Below are positions 1-8,778 of a DNA stretch of 64,000 bases, piece by piece. A model generated the notes under the pieces. The model ran no database searches. It saw nothing but the letters and a program-made list of their open reading frames with translations, and had not been told where the DNA came from. The stretch's first letter is position 1; every line of letters begins with the position of its first letter. The DNA comes from JASHVB01 sp963762885. Lineage in GTDB: Bacteria; Pseudomonadota; Alphaproteobacteria; Acetobacterales; Acetobacteraceae. The DNA is taken from contig CAVXNH010000089.1 of NCBI GenBank assembly GCA_963762885.1, positions 62,001-126,000 of the forward strand, written 5' to 3'. The position numbers and the translations under genes are program-made.

Positions 1-902
1 TCTGGCATTACGACGACGAGGTGCGGCCGCATCTGATGCAAGCCGGCGCGCTGATTACCGCGAAAGAGGCGGAACGCCGCGTGCTGATCCTGGAAAACCC
101 CGGGATGCAGGGCCAGGCCTGCATTACCCATTCACTGTTCGCCGGCTTGCAGCTGATTCTGCCCGGCGAAATCGCACCGGCGCATCGTCACGCCCAGGCA
201 GCACTGCGCTTCATCATTGAGGGACGCGGTGCCTATACCGCCGTCGAAGGCGAACGCACCCTGATGCAGCCTGGCGATTTCGTGCTGACGCCGAGCTGGA
301 CCTGGCACGACCATGGCAACGATACCGACCAGCCGATGGTGTGGTTGGACGGCCTGGACATTCCGATCGTGCGATTGCTCGATGCCAGCTTCGCTGAACC
401 GGCCAATGCCGACAGCCAGTCGGTGTCGCGGCCACCAGGCGATAGCCTGGCTCGTTACGGCGCCAACATGCTGCCGGTGGACTATAAGCCGGGCAAGGCC
501 TCGCCGGTGTTCAACTATCCTTACGAGCGCTCGCGTGAGGCGCTGGCGACGCTGGCGCGCAACGGCGAACCCGATGCCTGCCATGGCTACAAACTGCGTT
601 ATGTGAACCCGGCGACCGGCGGGTCGCCAATGCCGACGATCGGGGCCGGCATGCAGTTGCTGCCAGGGGGTTTCGTATCGGCGGCGTACCGCTGCACCGA
701 TGGGACGGTGTTCTCCGTCGTCGAAGGCGAGGGCGAGACCCTGGTCGGCGATACCACGCTGCGCTGGAAGCCGCGCGACATCTTCGTCGTGCCGAGTTGG
801 CACGCGCACCGGCACCGCGCGTCGAGCGATGCGGTGCTGTTCAGCTTCTCCGATCGCCCCGTGCAGGACGTTCTGGGATTGTGGCGCGAAGAACGTGGGT
901 AG
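1..902 (+). CDS. Gentisate 1,2-dioxygenase, cupin family (5' truncated by window edge)
   Basis: The frame is open to the left edge and the residues before the first GTG (WHYDDEVRP) already match the family, so the true start lies outside the window. The visible ~300 residues hold two cupin domains. The first has the metal-site signature APAHRHAQ and the downstream histidine in TWHDHG; the second ends with VPSWHAHRH. Gentisate dioxygenases use Fe(II) to cleave gentisate to maleylpyruvate in the cytoplasm, and the family is usually about 340-370 aa. The next gene, 49 bases on, is a hydroxylase that can make gentisate, which supports the assignment. 1-hydroxy-2-naphthoate dioxygenase is a close alternative. 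Confidence 0.85.
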   Translation, partial: WHYDDEVRPHLMQAGALITAKEAERRVLILENPGMQGQACITHSLFAGLQLILPGEIAPAHRHAQAALRFIIEGRGAYTAVEGERTLMQPGDFVLTPSWTWHDHGNDTDQPMVWLDGLDIPIVRLLDASFAEPANADSQSVSRPPGDSLARYGANMLPVDYKPGKASPVFNYPYERSREALATLARNGEPDACHGYKLRYVNPATGGSPMPTIGAGMQLLPGGFVSAAYRCTDGTVFSVVEGEGETLVGDTTLRWKPRDIFVVPSWHAHRHRASSDAVLFSFSDRPVQDVLGLWREERG

Positions 903-950
903 AGGATTGGCGGTCTCCTTTCCGCCTCAAGGAAGCAGGGCGTATTCAAT

Positions 951-2138
951 TTGAAGCCCCGCGTCCTTATCGCCGGTGCCGGGCTGTGCGGCCTGACCAC
1001 CGCGATCGCGCTGCTCCAGCGCGGCTACGATGTGCGCGTGTTCGAGCAAGCTTCGGAACTGCGCGAGGTTGGGGCCGGGGTGCAGCTTGGGTCGAACGGC
1101 ACGCGCGTGCTGATCGGGCTCGGTCTGGAAGCGGCAATGCGCCGCGTCGTTTGCGAGCCCGCCGGCAAGGAAATTCGCCTTTGGACCACGGGTCAGACAT
1201 GGCGTGTGTTCGATCTCGGCGTCGGGTCGGTGCAACGCTATGGCGCGCCGTATTGGATGGCGCATCGCGGTGACTTTCACGCTGTGCTGCTGGCAGCGGT
1301 GCGTGCGGCGGCGCCGGATGCGGTGCATGCCGGCGCGGCGTGTGTTGGCTTCGAGCAATCGGAACCAACGGTTACTTTGCAACTGGCCAACGGCGAGCAT
1401 GTGACCGGGGATGTGTTGCTGGCGGCGGACGGGGTGCACTCGGCAATTCGCCGGCAAATGTTTGGTGATGGGCGGGCGCGGTTCACCGGCATCATGGCGT
1501 GGCGCGGACTGGTGCCCATGCAGCTTCTGCCGCCGCATATGCGGCAACTGGTCGGCACCAACTGGATGGGCCACGGCGGCCACGTCGTCACGTATCCGCT
1601 GCGGCGTGGCGAGTTGCTGAATTTTGTCGGTGTGGTGGAACGCGACGATTGGCAGGTAGAGTCCTGGACCGAAGCGGGCACGCGCGAGGAATGCATGCGC
1701 GACCTCGCACGCTGGCACGCGGACGTGCAGACCATCATCCGCAACATCGACACGCCATTCAAATGGGCATTGCTCGGCCGCGATCCATTGCCGCACTTTG
1801 CGCAAGGCCGCGTCTGTCTGCTGGGCGACGCGGCGCACCCGACGCTGCCGTTTTTGGCCCAGGGTGCGAACATGGCACTGGAAGACGCCGTCGTGATGGC
1901 GCGCTGCCTCGACGCGTTTCCGGTGCACGATGCGTTGCGGCGCTTCGAGGCGGCGCGGCTCGACCGGACGGCCACCATCGTGCGTGGCTCTGCGGAAAAC
2001 ACCGGCCGATTTCATAACCCGGCGCTTGGCGATCCGGAACACGCCTCGGAATACATCGATCGGGAATTCGCCGCGGAAAAGATACAGCAGCGCTACGACT
2101 GGCTGTACCAGTACGATGCGTTTACGATGACGATATAG
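951..2138 (+). CDS. FAD-dependent aromatic hydroxylase, 3-hydroxybenzoate 6-monooxygenase-like
   Basis: A 395-residue class A flavoprotein monooxygenase. The N-terminal Rossmann motif GAGLCG lies at residues 9-14. The FAD-ribityl motif LLGDAAHPTLPFLAQG lies near residue 290, with the Pro-rich turn typical of salicylate and 3-hydroxybenzoate hydroxylases. It starts with TTG; an AAGGAAG ribosome site is rather far upstream. Such enzymes use NAD(P)H and O2 to hydroxylate an aromatic acid. Placed just after gentisate dioxygenase, the likely reaction is 3-hydroxybenzoate (or salicylate) to gentisate. Family is certain; substrate is inferred from the neighbour. Confidence 0.82.
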   Translation: MKPRVLIAGAGLCGLTTAIALLQRGYDVRVFEQASELREVGAGVQLGSNGTRVLIGLGLEAAMRRVVCEPAGKEIRLWTTGQTWRVFDLGVGSVQRYGAPYWMAHRGDFHAVLLAAVRAAAPDAVHAGAACVGFEQSEPTVTLQLANGEHVTGDVLLAADGVHSAIRRQMFGDGRARFTGIMAWRGLVPMQLLPPHMRQLVGTNWMGHGGHVVTYPLRRGELLNFVGVVERDDWQVESWTEAGTREECMRDLARWHADVQTIIRNIDTPFKWALLGRDPLPHFAQGRVCLLGDAAHPTLPFLAQGANMALEDAVVMARCLDAFPVHDALRRFEAARLDRTATIVRGSAENTGRFHNPALGDPEHASEYIDREFAAEKIQQRYDWLYQYDAFTMTI

Positions 2139-2157
2139 CGATTACGAAGCGGAAAGG

Positions 2158-2215
2158 GTGCCGCGTGTGCGGCACGCGGCACTCTCACCCAACCTCTCCC
2201 ACTTCGTGGGAGAGG
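2158..2215. terminator. Tandem hairpins between convergent genes, one a CCTCTCCC palindrome
   Basis: Two perfect inverted repeats sit between the convergent hydroxylase and degP stops. GTGCCGC/GCGGCAC (2158-2164 and 2169-2175, 4-nt loop) is followed by CCTCTCCCAC/GTGGGAGAGG (2193-2202 and 2206-2215, loop TTC). Neither has a T run, but the position suggests bidirectional termination. The second hairpin belongs to the dispersed palindrome family seen again near 54.4 and 57.9 kb. Confidence 0.55.
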
Positions 2216-2227
2216 CGCACTTCTGTT

Positions 2228-3772
2228 CTAGCCCGCCTGGTTCGGGGGCATCTGGATGCCGACGAACACCGCTTCGCCGTTGCGGATCACCCGCAGCGCC
2301 ACAGCGTGGTTCTGGCCGTTCATCGCCGAGTGGATCTCGCGCGCCGCTTCTGACGGCGAGGTTACCGGGTGCATGCCAACGCCGACGATGACATCACCTG
2401 GCTGTAGCCCGGCTTGCTCGGCGGGGGATCCCGGCTGCACGCCACGCACCACCGCACCGCGCGTTCCATCCGGCACGTCGAGCTGGCCTTGCATGTCGGG
2501 CGACAGCGGTGCCAGTGCCAGGCCCAGTTGCCCCTGGTGCTGGCTGCTGCCTTCCCCGTTGCTTGCCGTTTGTTCCGTCGGCAACTGCGCGATCTTCAGC
2601 GCGATGTCCTTGGTCTGGCCATCGTGCAGCACGCTCAGATGCGCGTCCTCGCCAGGCTTGAGGTTGGCGACATCGAGCGCAAGGTCGCGGGGATTGGTGA
2701 CCTTCTTGCCGTCAACCGTCTGGATCACGTCGCCCGGCTGCAAGCCGGCCTGCGCGGCGGGACCGTTGGGCATCACGCCGGCAAGCAAAGCGCCGGAATT
2801 TTCCGGCAGGCTCATCGCCTTGGCAGTGGCACCCGTCAGTTCCTGCGCCTCCACACCGATATAGCCGCGGGTGACGTGGCCGGACGCGTCGAGTTGCGCC
2901 ACGACGTTGTGGATCATGTCGGACGGAATGGCGAAGCCGATGCCGATCGATCCACCGGACGGCGACAGGATCGCGGTATTCATGCCGATCACCTTGCCGT
3001 CCTGGGTGAACAGCGGGCCGCCGGAGTTACCCTGGTTGATCGGTGCATCGATCTGGATGAACTGATCGTACGGGCCGTCACCGATGTCGCGGCTGATCGC
3101 GGACACGATACCGGCAGTGACCGTGCCGCCCAGGCCGAACGGATTGCCCATCGCGACCACCCACTGGCCCGGCTTCACATCGGCCGAGTTGCCGAGCTGG
3201 ATGTACGGCAACGGATGGCCGGCATCGATCTTCAGCACCGCAATGTCCGTGCGCGGGTCGCGGCCGACGATCTTCGCGGGAACGTTGGTGCCGTCATCCA
3301 GCGTGACGCTGACGCTCTTGGCATCCTTCACCACGTGGTTGTTGGTGACGATGGTGCCGTTGGCGTTGATGATGAAGCCGGAGCCGCGTGCTTCGACGGC
3401 ATGCATCTGCCGCTGTTGCGGGTTCATCTGATTGAATGGGAACGGCAGTTGCGGGCCGCCCTGCATTTCCTCCTGCGCGTCGCTGTTGTCGGCCTGCAGC
3501 TTGGTGGTGATGGAGACGACGGCGGGCTTCACCTGGGACACGAGCTGGCTGAAGTCCGGCAGCGTGTGCGGCGCGACATTGGCGCCCGGCGGATTGACCG
3601 GGGCACCCGTGCTCTCGGCGGCGCTGCTGCTGGGCTGGCTGCCGACGGCGGGCGTCTGGGCGGCGTAGCTCACGGCAAAGCCGCCGAGGGCAGTGCCGGC
3701 GAGCAATACAGCGGCCAGCGTCGCGCGGCGCCATGGGCTGGTTCGGTTGGTGGGATCGGAATGCGGCGTCAT
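2228..3772 (-). CDS. degP: Periplasmic serine endoprotease DegP/HtrA (Do family)
   Basis: A 514-residue protease with an N-terminal signal or anchor (hydrophobic residues ~17-37), a trypsin-like domain and two C-terminal PDZ domains. The catalytic triad is visible: His146 (TNNHVV), Asp176 (RTDIAVL) and Ser250 (GNSGGPLF). The PDZ repeats each carry the LQPGDVI signature. Length matches the family. A strong AGGAGG ribosome site precedes the ATG. DegP degrades or refolds misfolded envelope proteins under stress. It is transcribed alone, convergent with the upstream aromatic genes. Confidence 0.95.
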   Translation of the reverse strand: MTPHSDPTNRTSPWRRATLAAVLLAGTALGGFAVSYAAQTPAVGSQPSSSAAESTGAPVNPPGANVAPHTLPDFSQLVSQVKPAVVSITTKLQADNSDAQEEMQGGPQLPFPFNQMNPQQRQMHAVEARGSGFIINANGTIVTNNHVVKDAKSVSVTLDDGTNVPAKIVGRDPRTDIAVLKIDAGHPLPYIQLGNSADVKPGQWVVAMGNPFGLGGTVTAGIVSAISRDIGDGPYDQFIQIDAPINQGNSGGPLFTQDGKVIGMNTAILSPSGGSIGIGFAIPSDMIHNVVAQLDASGHVTRGYIGVEAQELTGATAKAMSLPENSGALLAGVMPNGPAAQAGLQPGDVIQTVDGKKVTNPRDLALDVANLKPGEDAHLSVLHDGQTKDIALKIAQLPTEQTASNGEGSSQHQGQLGLALAPLSPDMQGQLDVPDGTRGAVVRGVQPGSPAEQAGLQPGDVIVGVGMHPVTSPSEAAREIHSAMNGQNHAVALRVIRNGEAVFVGIQMPPNQAG

Positions 3773-4140
3773 GAGTTCCTCCTGCTGGGCACGCCCGATC
3801 GGGCACGCTGCTGCAACGCTGGGTCGGCGTCCGGGTTGGCGCCGGCGACACCCCCAACATGCGGACGAGGACGTGAACGTTCCCCTGGTGCAGCAATTAA
3901 ACCGCTTTCATGTGACTTAACTCGCTGTCATGCCGTGGTAATTCAGCCATGGGGGCGCTTGCGAATGGACCATCGCTGTCTGGGGTCAGCCCAGCGCGTG
4001 GCGCGGTCACTGGGGGTTGTGCCGGGGTGGGAAAGCGGGTTTGCCGAACGGTCGAGGAAACGGCTAAAACGGTGGGCGGATGGGCACCGCACCTCCGCCT
4101 CCGCCTGTTGGGTAGGAAGGTATAGCGTAATCGATATGTT
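3773..4140. other. Intergenic region between degP and tRNA-Thr
   Basis: These 368 bases must hold the degP promoter (reading left) and the tRNA promoter (reading right). No coding frame with a recognisable family and no clear repeat was seen. A long plus-strand frame across degP enters here but is a shadow. Confidence 0.5.
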
Positions 4141-4215
4141 GCCGGGTTAGCACAGTGGTAGTGCAGCGGTTTTGTAAACCGAAGGTCGGGGGTTCAAATC
4201 CCTCACCCGGCACCA
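4141..4215 (+). tRNA. trnT: tRNA-Thr (anticodon UGU)
   Basis: A full cloverleaf can be drawn. Acceptor GCCGGGT pairs with ACCCGGC; the D stem is GCAC/GTGC; the anticodon loop TTTGTAA gives TGT; the T arm is GGGGG-TTCAAAT-CCCTC; and CCA is encoded after discriminator A4212. The mature body is 4141-4212. The region immediately 3' is a degraded gene, as often happens next to tRNA integration sites, although no attachment repeat was identified. Confidence 0.95.
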
Positions 4216-4414
4216 GGACGCAACGTTGCTCTTCCTTCACTTTCTGGAGTTTCCGATTCCGGGCGGTGAGTATATTTCCATTGGTGCGGTGAAGGAGCAG
4301 TGGATGTGGCATTCGCTGTTCCTGGCACGCCCATCAGAAGGCAGGGAGGCGATCATGGCTGTTGCCGGCGCCGCGAAGGCTTGCCTATCTGCGCCGGCAT
4401 AGCAGTCGCAGCGG

Positions 4415-6206
4415 CGGCGCCATTGCAGCTTTCGAGCAAAGCCCCGGCTTCTCGTAAATCGGCTTTCGCATGGCCTTCGGTGAATCGTTGCAGAATGCCG
4501 TAGAGAAGCCAGTGCCGGTGCATCGGGCGTGCTCGGCGGAACCACAGACGGGTCAGAACTCATGGCCGCGCGCAATTCCCAGGCCAGGGCACCCTGTTGC
4601 TTTGCCGTATCGAGCGACCGTTGGAACAACGACTCGGCGGCCTCCATCGCGACCGGCGCCCCTTGAGCCAAGGGCCATTCGCCTTTGCGCGCGAAAGATT
4701 TCCTGGCCGCACCAGCGACACATGCCCGCATCGGCCCGAAGGGCGGTTCCGGGTGTGAGCAAATCTGAACTCATCGATGAGCGACATCTGGAATCCTAAC
4801 GCCAACGCTGTCGCGGTCATCGCAACGCCAATCCCGGCGTCTCCCTCGGGTGAGAACACCCAATCGAGCGCCGATCTTACATCATCGATGCAGCGGCCGT
4901 AGATTCCAAGCCATTCGGCCCGTTCCATTACCTCCCAGTCTGCTTCCGCCTGCGTCAGCCAACGGCACAGGCACTCCGCGTGCAAGCGGTCGATGCGATT
5001 GCCCTCGCCGGACTGGCGCAATTTTTTGGCAGACGAAAGCGCGAGTGATGTGAAGCAGCCGATGCTGGTGATTCGGTGTCGCACCGGTCACATCCGTTGT
5101 GACAAGCGATTTCGTCGACAGGGTCAGCAGGCCGGCATAGACTTGCTCAACGCTGATCCCACCGCCACCAGCCATAGCGATCACCGCGTCGAGTGTGAAA
5201 TCGCCCGGGAACACTGAGAGGCGGCACAGGATGGTCTTCTCCGTATCGGACAGATTCCGATAGCTCCAGTCCAGAGTGCCAAGCAGATTTTGTTGTCGGG
5301 GAAGATCTGTTCGCTGACCTTCGGACATCAGCAGAAAATGGCCGTCGAGCACGTTTGCCAGACTACGTAGCCCAAACATGTCGATGCGAACCGCTACCAG
5401 TTCGATCGCCAGCTGCAGTCCGTCCAGGCGCTGGCAAATCTCCGCGATGATCGGTGCATCGCGTCGGTGAGCGTAAAGCCATCCAGGCTGGCCGATGCCC
5501 GCTCCACAAAGAGTTGCACGGACGGAAAGCCGAGCGCCTGCGCTGCGGTCAGCGGTGTGTCGCGCGGCGGGGTTTCGATTGATTTGAGGCGATAGATCCA
5601 CTCACCGGCCGCGCGCAGCGCTTCGCGGCTGGTGGCGAGCATGTGTACATTCGGGGCGGATCGAAGAATCATTTTTGCGAGCGGCGCGATTGAAGCGACT
5701 AAATGTTCGCGGTTGTCGAGCAGGATCAGCATGCGCCGGTCGCGTAGGAATGTCATCAAGGCGGGGGACTGGGTTTACCGACGACAGTGAAACACCCGGC
5801 GCCGACGCGGTGGCGAACGGTATGACCTGACGGTCGGCGACCGTCGCCAGATCGACGAACCAGACTCCATCGTCGTACACCGGCAGGAGCTTTTCCCCAA
5901 CCGCAACGGCGACAGTGGTCTTGCCGATACCGCCCGGTCCGGTGATCGTAACGCAGCGGCGCATCGGCACCTGCAATGCGATGGCCTCTACGGCCTCATC
6001 GCGCCCGAGTACCCGCGTCAACGGGGCAGGAAGATCGTGCTAACGCGGCGCTTGCGGTGGCGGCACAGGCTGCGGGAGCGGAGCGTCCCCCCGCAGGGCA
6101 GGGGCCACGGCTTGTCGCCCTCAAGCAGAAGTCCCTGCTCCGGAATCGGCCTGAACTGGCCGAAGGTCACTGTCAGCGATGCGTCCGGTGTCAACGAGCT
6201 ATCCAT
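4415..6206 (-). pseudogene. Degraded winged-helix / predicted-ATPase / TPR transcriptional regulator
   Basis: Pieces of one regulator are scattered over at least four minus-strand frames. The N-terminal winged-helix remnant (FGQFRPIPEQGLLLEGDKPW, ~6105-6165) is cut off by an internal deletion. It is followed by the P-loop segment (LGRDEAVEAIA, TGPGGIGKTTVAVAV, near 5930-6015), the sensor segment (LLDNREHL, ATSREALRA, near 5640-5730), the NB-ARC-like helical part (ICQRLDGLQLAIEL; GTLDWSYRNLSDTE, near 5270-5440), and C-terminal TPR fragments (AESLFQRSLDTAKQQGALAWELR, ~4550-4640; LYGILQRFTEGHAKADLREA, ~4440-4500). The order matches the intact family. Several frameshifts plus deletions show genuine decay, unlike the single-indel genes elsewhere in the window. 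Confidence 0.8.
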
Positions 6207-6511
6207 GGCATCTTTCCCCGGGTACCCAGAGAGAGCCGCTACAACGAGCCGGTAGTCTAGGGTACTTTGCCGACCCTCCACGAATATGGCTTCCACAGGG
6301 GGCCGGTCCTGCGCCGCTGAGCCGCCAAAGATCGCCCGTTCAAGCTCGGCCATGACGGCTGGGAAGGCCCCTGCGAAGTCGTCGTGAGTTAGTCGTTTGG
6401 CGGATTGCCATACGACACCGCTCACCCGGCGATTACGAGAACCGCAGGTCGGAGTGCTGATACGTTACGCGGCTCCGGCCAACGTAGGCCCGCCGCGGCA
6501 TCCGGCTTCGA
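6207..6511. other. Intergenic, no supported gene
   Basis: A minus-strand frame extends upstream of the regulator remnant to 6425, but its residues match no family I recognise and it shares the remnant's frame, so it is probably fortuitous. Nothing else was seen. Confidence 0.4.
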
Positions 6512-6862
6512 TCAGTAGCCGTATGCCGTGTAGGGCGGCGGGTAGTACCCCGGATAATACGGTGGTGGATAGTAGACCGGCGGCGGAACATAGTATGGCG
6601 GCAAACCGATATAGACGCCGCCGCGCCAGCAGCAGCCCCAGGCGCCGCCGTGCCAACCCCAGCCGCCGCCACCGTACCAGCCACCTCCGCCATGCCACCC
6701 ACCTCCGGCATAACCGCCGCCATGGTAACCGCCGCCATGGGCATATCCGCCGCCACGGTGTTGGGCATGTGCTGCCAAGGGTGCCAGAGCAAGGCCGCCT
6801 GCAATCACCGCAACCAGTGCGGCGCCAGCGACGCATCGAATACCAGACCGAAAACTGCGCAT
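6512..6862 (-). CDS. Secreted Gly/His/Trp-rich then Pro/Tyr-rich small protein
   Basis: A 116-residue protein. The N-terminal signal peptide (basic start, hydrophobic residues ~11-30, AHAQ cleavage site) is followed by GGGYHGGG-type repeats (~37-75) with many His and Trp, then a tail of PPPYYPGYYPPPY repeats. The residue periodicity and clear signal peptide make it a real gene. Proteins of this composition are common in alphaproteobacteria and are presumed to be envelope or surface components with no assigned activity. It stands alone. Confidence 0.7.
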   Translation of the reverse strand: MRSFRSGIRCVAGAALVAVIAGGLALAPLAAHAQHRGGGYAHGGGYHGGGYAGGGWHGGGGWYGGGGWGWHGGAWGCCWRGGVYIGLPPYYVPPPVYYPPPYYPGYYPPPYTAYGY

Positions 6863-6992
6863 AATCGCAAACTCCGATGCACTGTCTACATATGGGCGCC
6901 TATTGCGGCGGAGTTATGACAAGACATTGTGATCGGCGATCAGCTTACCAACCTCCCACAGATGCGTTACCGCGATGACACGACAGGCTACG

Positions 6993-7661
6993 TCAGAAAT
7001 CCAGGTCGGCGTAATGCTCTGGCGGCGTCAGGCCGGCCACGCGATCGACCAACAGGCCGCGGAAGCTCGGCCGTGACTTCATCCGGGCGTACCAGTCCGT
7101 CGCCGGCGTGGAGAGCTTCCAGTCCACATCGCCGATGAAATCGAGGCAGGACAGGTGTGCCGCTGCCGCAAAGTCGGCCAGCGACAACGCGCCTCCAGCC
7201 AGCCACTTCCGGGTCTCTGCCAGCCAGCCGATGTACTCCATATGATAGCGCAGCGCGAGATAACCGGTACGCATCGCCGCTGGGTCCGGATTGCCGCGAG
7301 CGGTGAGCCGCTTCATGAACTTCTCACCAAGCAGGTTGCGCGTGACTTCGGCGGCGAACTTGCCGTCGAACCAGGCCACCAGCCGGCGAACTTCCACCCG
7401 CTCAGCCAGGGTGCGGCCCATCAGGCCGATGTCGGGGTAGGCTTCCTCAAGATATTCGCAGATGACGGAGGAATCGGCGATGGCCAAGCCGTTGTCCTCC
7501 ACCAACGTTGGCACGGTACCGGCTGGGTTGAGCTCCAGGTATTCCGGCCGGCGCTCCCATACTTTTTCCAGCCGCAGTTCATGGGGCAGGCGCTTTTCCG
7601 CCAGCGCCAAGCGAACCTTGCGGGAAAAAGGCGACAGCGGGAGATGGTAGAGAAGGCGCAT
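6993..7661 (-). CDS. fzlA: FzlA-like GST-fold cell-division protein
   Basis: A 222-residue protein with an N-terminal thioredoxin-like GST domain (LSPFSRKVRLALAEK at ~9-23; cis-Pro in AGTVPTL; DSSVICEYLEE at ~64-74) and an all-helical C-terminal domain. WERRPEYL, WFDGKF and the extreme C-terminus PPEHYADLDF match FzlA, the FtsZ-binding GST homologue of alphaproteobacteria. In FzlA the conserved C-terminal tail is functionally important. Start chosen at the ATG giving MRLLYHLPLSP; a 26-residue upstream extension in the frame is low-quality. Alternative: an unspecified GST or maleylpyruvate isomerase, which fits the tail poorly. Confidence 0.75.
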   Translation of the reverse strand: MRLLYHLPLSPFSRKVRLALAEKRLPHELRLEKVWERRPEYLELNPAGTVPTLVEDNGLAIADSSVICEYLEEAYPDIGLMGRTLAERVEVRRLVAWFDGKFAAEVTRNLLGEKFMKRLTARGNPDPAAMRTGYLALRYHMEYIGWLAETRKWLAGGALSLADFAAAAHLSCLDFIGDVDWKLSTPATDWYARMKSRPSFRGLLVDRVAGLTPPEHYADLDF

Positions 7662-7793
7662 GGACCGCTTATGGCATCCTGCACCGCGCCGCGCCAAGCA
7701 GGAGGTGACCGGCGCGGGGGGTTCGGGGCGAATGCACAAGCGCGACGGTCATGGCAATTGCGGCGACGCGGCGCGTTGTGGCAGACAGCCGGC

Positions 7794-8759
7794 ATGTTGA
7801 CCCGCCGCTTGTTGCTATCCGCGCTGCCCGCGACCGCCGCCGTAAAGGCGCATGCAGCATCTGACAGTTTCGCAGGTTTTCTGGCTGGCCTGCGGGCTGA
7901 GGGGAGGCGGATCGGGATCTCTGCCGCCACATTGGACCGTGCACTGGCCGGGCTGACGCCGAATGCCAAGGTGCTGGAGCGCGACCGGCACCAGCCCGAG
8001 TTTACCATGACCTGGGCGCAGTATCGGGCGTTGCTGATCACCGACAAGCGCATTGACGCCGGCCGGACCGCCGTGCGCGACAACCGCTCGCTGCTGTCGG
8101 CGGTTCAGGCCCGGTTCGGCGTCGGTCCCGCGGTGGTCACGGGGATCTGGGGACTGGAGTCCAGCTTCGGCACGCAGACCGGGGACTTCCACGTGGTGGA
8201 TGCTCTGGCGACGCTTGCGTGGGAGGGCCGGCGCGCCAGCTTCTTCCGCCCGGAATTGATGGCTGCGCTGAAGATTCTGGATCACGGCGATGTGACTCCG
8301 GCCCGCATGACCGGCAGCTACGCCGGCGCGATGGGGCAGCCACAGTTCATGCCGACGAGCTTCCTGCGCTACGCGGTGGATTTCGAGGGCAATGGCAGGC
8401 GCGATATCTGGAGCAATCGGGCGGACGTGCTCGGTTCGATCGCCAATTATCTGGCACAGTCCGGGTGGCGGGCTGGCGAAACCTGGGGCCAAGCGGTGAC
8501 GTTGCCGGCGGGGTTCGACGTCGGCGTCACTGGACGGGAGGGGCGGCGGCCTTTGTCGGAGTGGACGCAGCGGGGCGTGCGACCGGAGGCAAGCCGCTGG
8601 TGGGCGGCGGCGGAGACGAGCGCCGCAGTGTTGTTGCCGGACGGGGGCACGGGCGAGGCGTTCGTCGTCTATCCGAATTTCGGTGCGATCCGACGCTACA
8701 ATCCGTCCGATTTCTACGCGCTGGCGGTTGGATTGCTCGGCGACGCGCTGGTGGTTTGA
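7794..8759 (+). CDS. Lytic murein transglycosylase (MltB family)
   Basis: A 321-residue protein with a signal peptide (MLTRRLLLSALPAT..AHA). The MltB-type SLT domain includes the catalytic glutamate in GIWGLESSFG and the downstream GSYAGAMGQPQFMPTSF and NYLAQSGWRAGE motifs. It cleaves peptidoglycan glycan strands, forming 1,6-anhydromuramyl ends in the periplasm. A longer open frame runs upstream through the fzlA region, but the signal peptide marks ATG 7794 as the start. It is divergent from fzlA, so two cell-wall/division genes share a ~130-base promoter region. Confidence 0.92.
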   Translation: MLTRRLLLSALPATAAVKAHAASDSFAGFLAGLRAEGRRIGISAATLDRALAGLTPNAKVLERDRHQPEFTMTWAQYRALLITDKRIDAGRTAVRDNRSLLSAVQARFGVGPAVVTGIWGLESSFGTQTGDFHVVDALATLAWEGRRASFFRPELMAALKILDHGDVTPARMTGSYAGAMGQPQFMPTSFLRYAVDFEGNGRRDIWSNRADVLGSIANYLAQSGWRAGETWGQAVTLPAGFDVGVTGREGRRPLSEWTQRGVRPEASRWWAAAETSAAVLLPDGGTGEAFVVYPNFGAIRRYNPSDFYALAVGLLGDALVV

Positions 8760-8778
8760 GCAATGTTGGCGAGGCGGG

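Noticed and set aside
927..2042. Long minus-strand open frame opposite the FAD hydroxylase
   Set aside because: Arg/His-rich translation with no family pattern; a high-GC shadow of the plus-strand gene. The same holds for large antisense frames at 2414-4150, 16911-18356, 18587-20539, 36072-37424 and 57724-59478.
6207..6425. N-terminal extension of the decayed regulator as a separate gene
   Set aside because: No recognised motif and no convincing start; it simply stays open in the remnant's frame.
6993..7661. Maleylpyruvate isomerase as the function of the GST-fold gene
   Set aside because: Tempting because of the nearby gentisate genes, but the WERR segment and PPEHYADLDF tail fit FzlA and the zeta-class active-site pattern is missing.
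7155..7793. Upstream extension of the lytic transglycosylase frame
   Set aside because: It is antisense to fzlA and the signal peptide marks the start at 7794.
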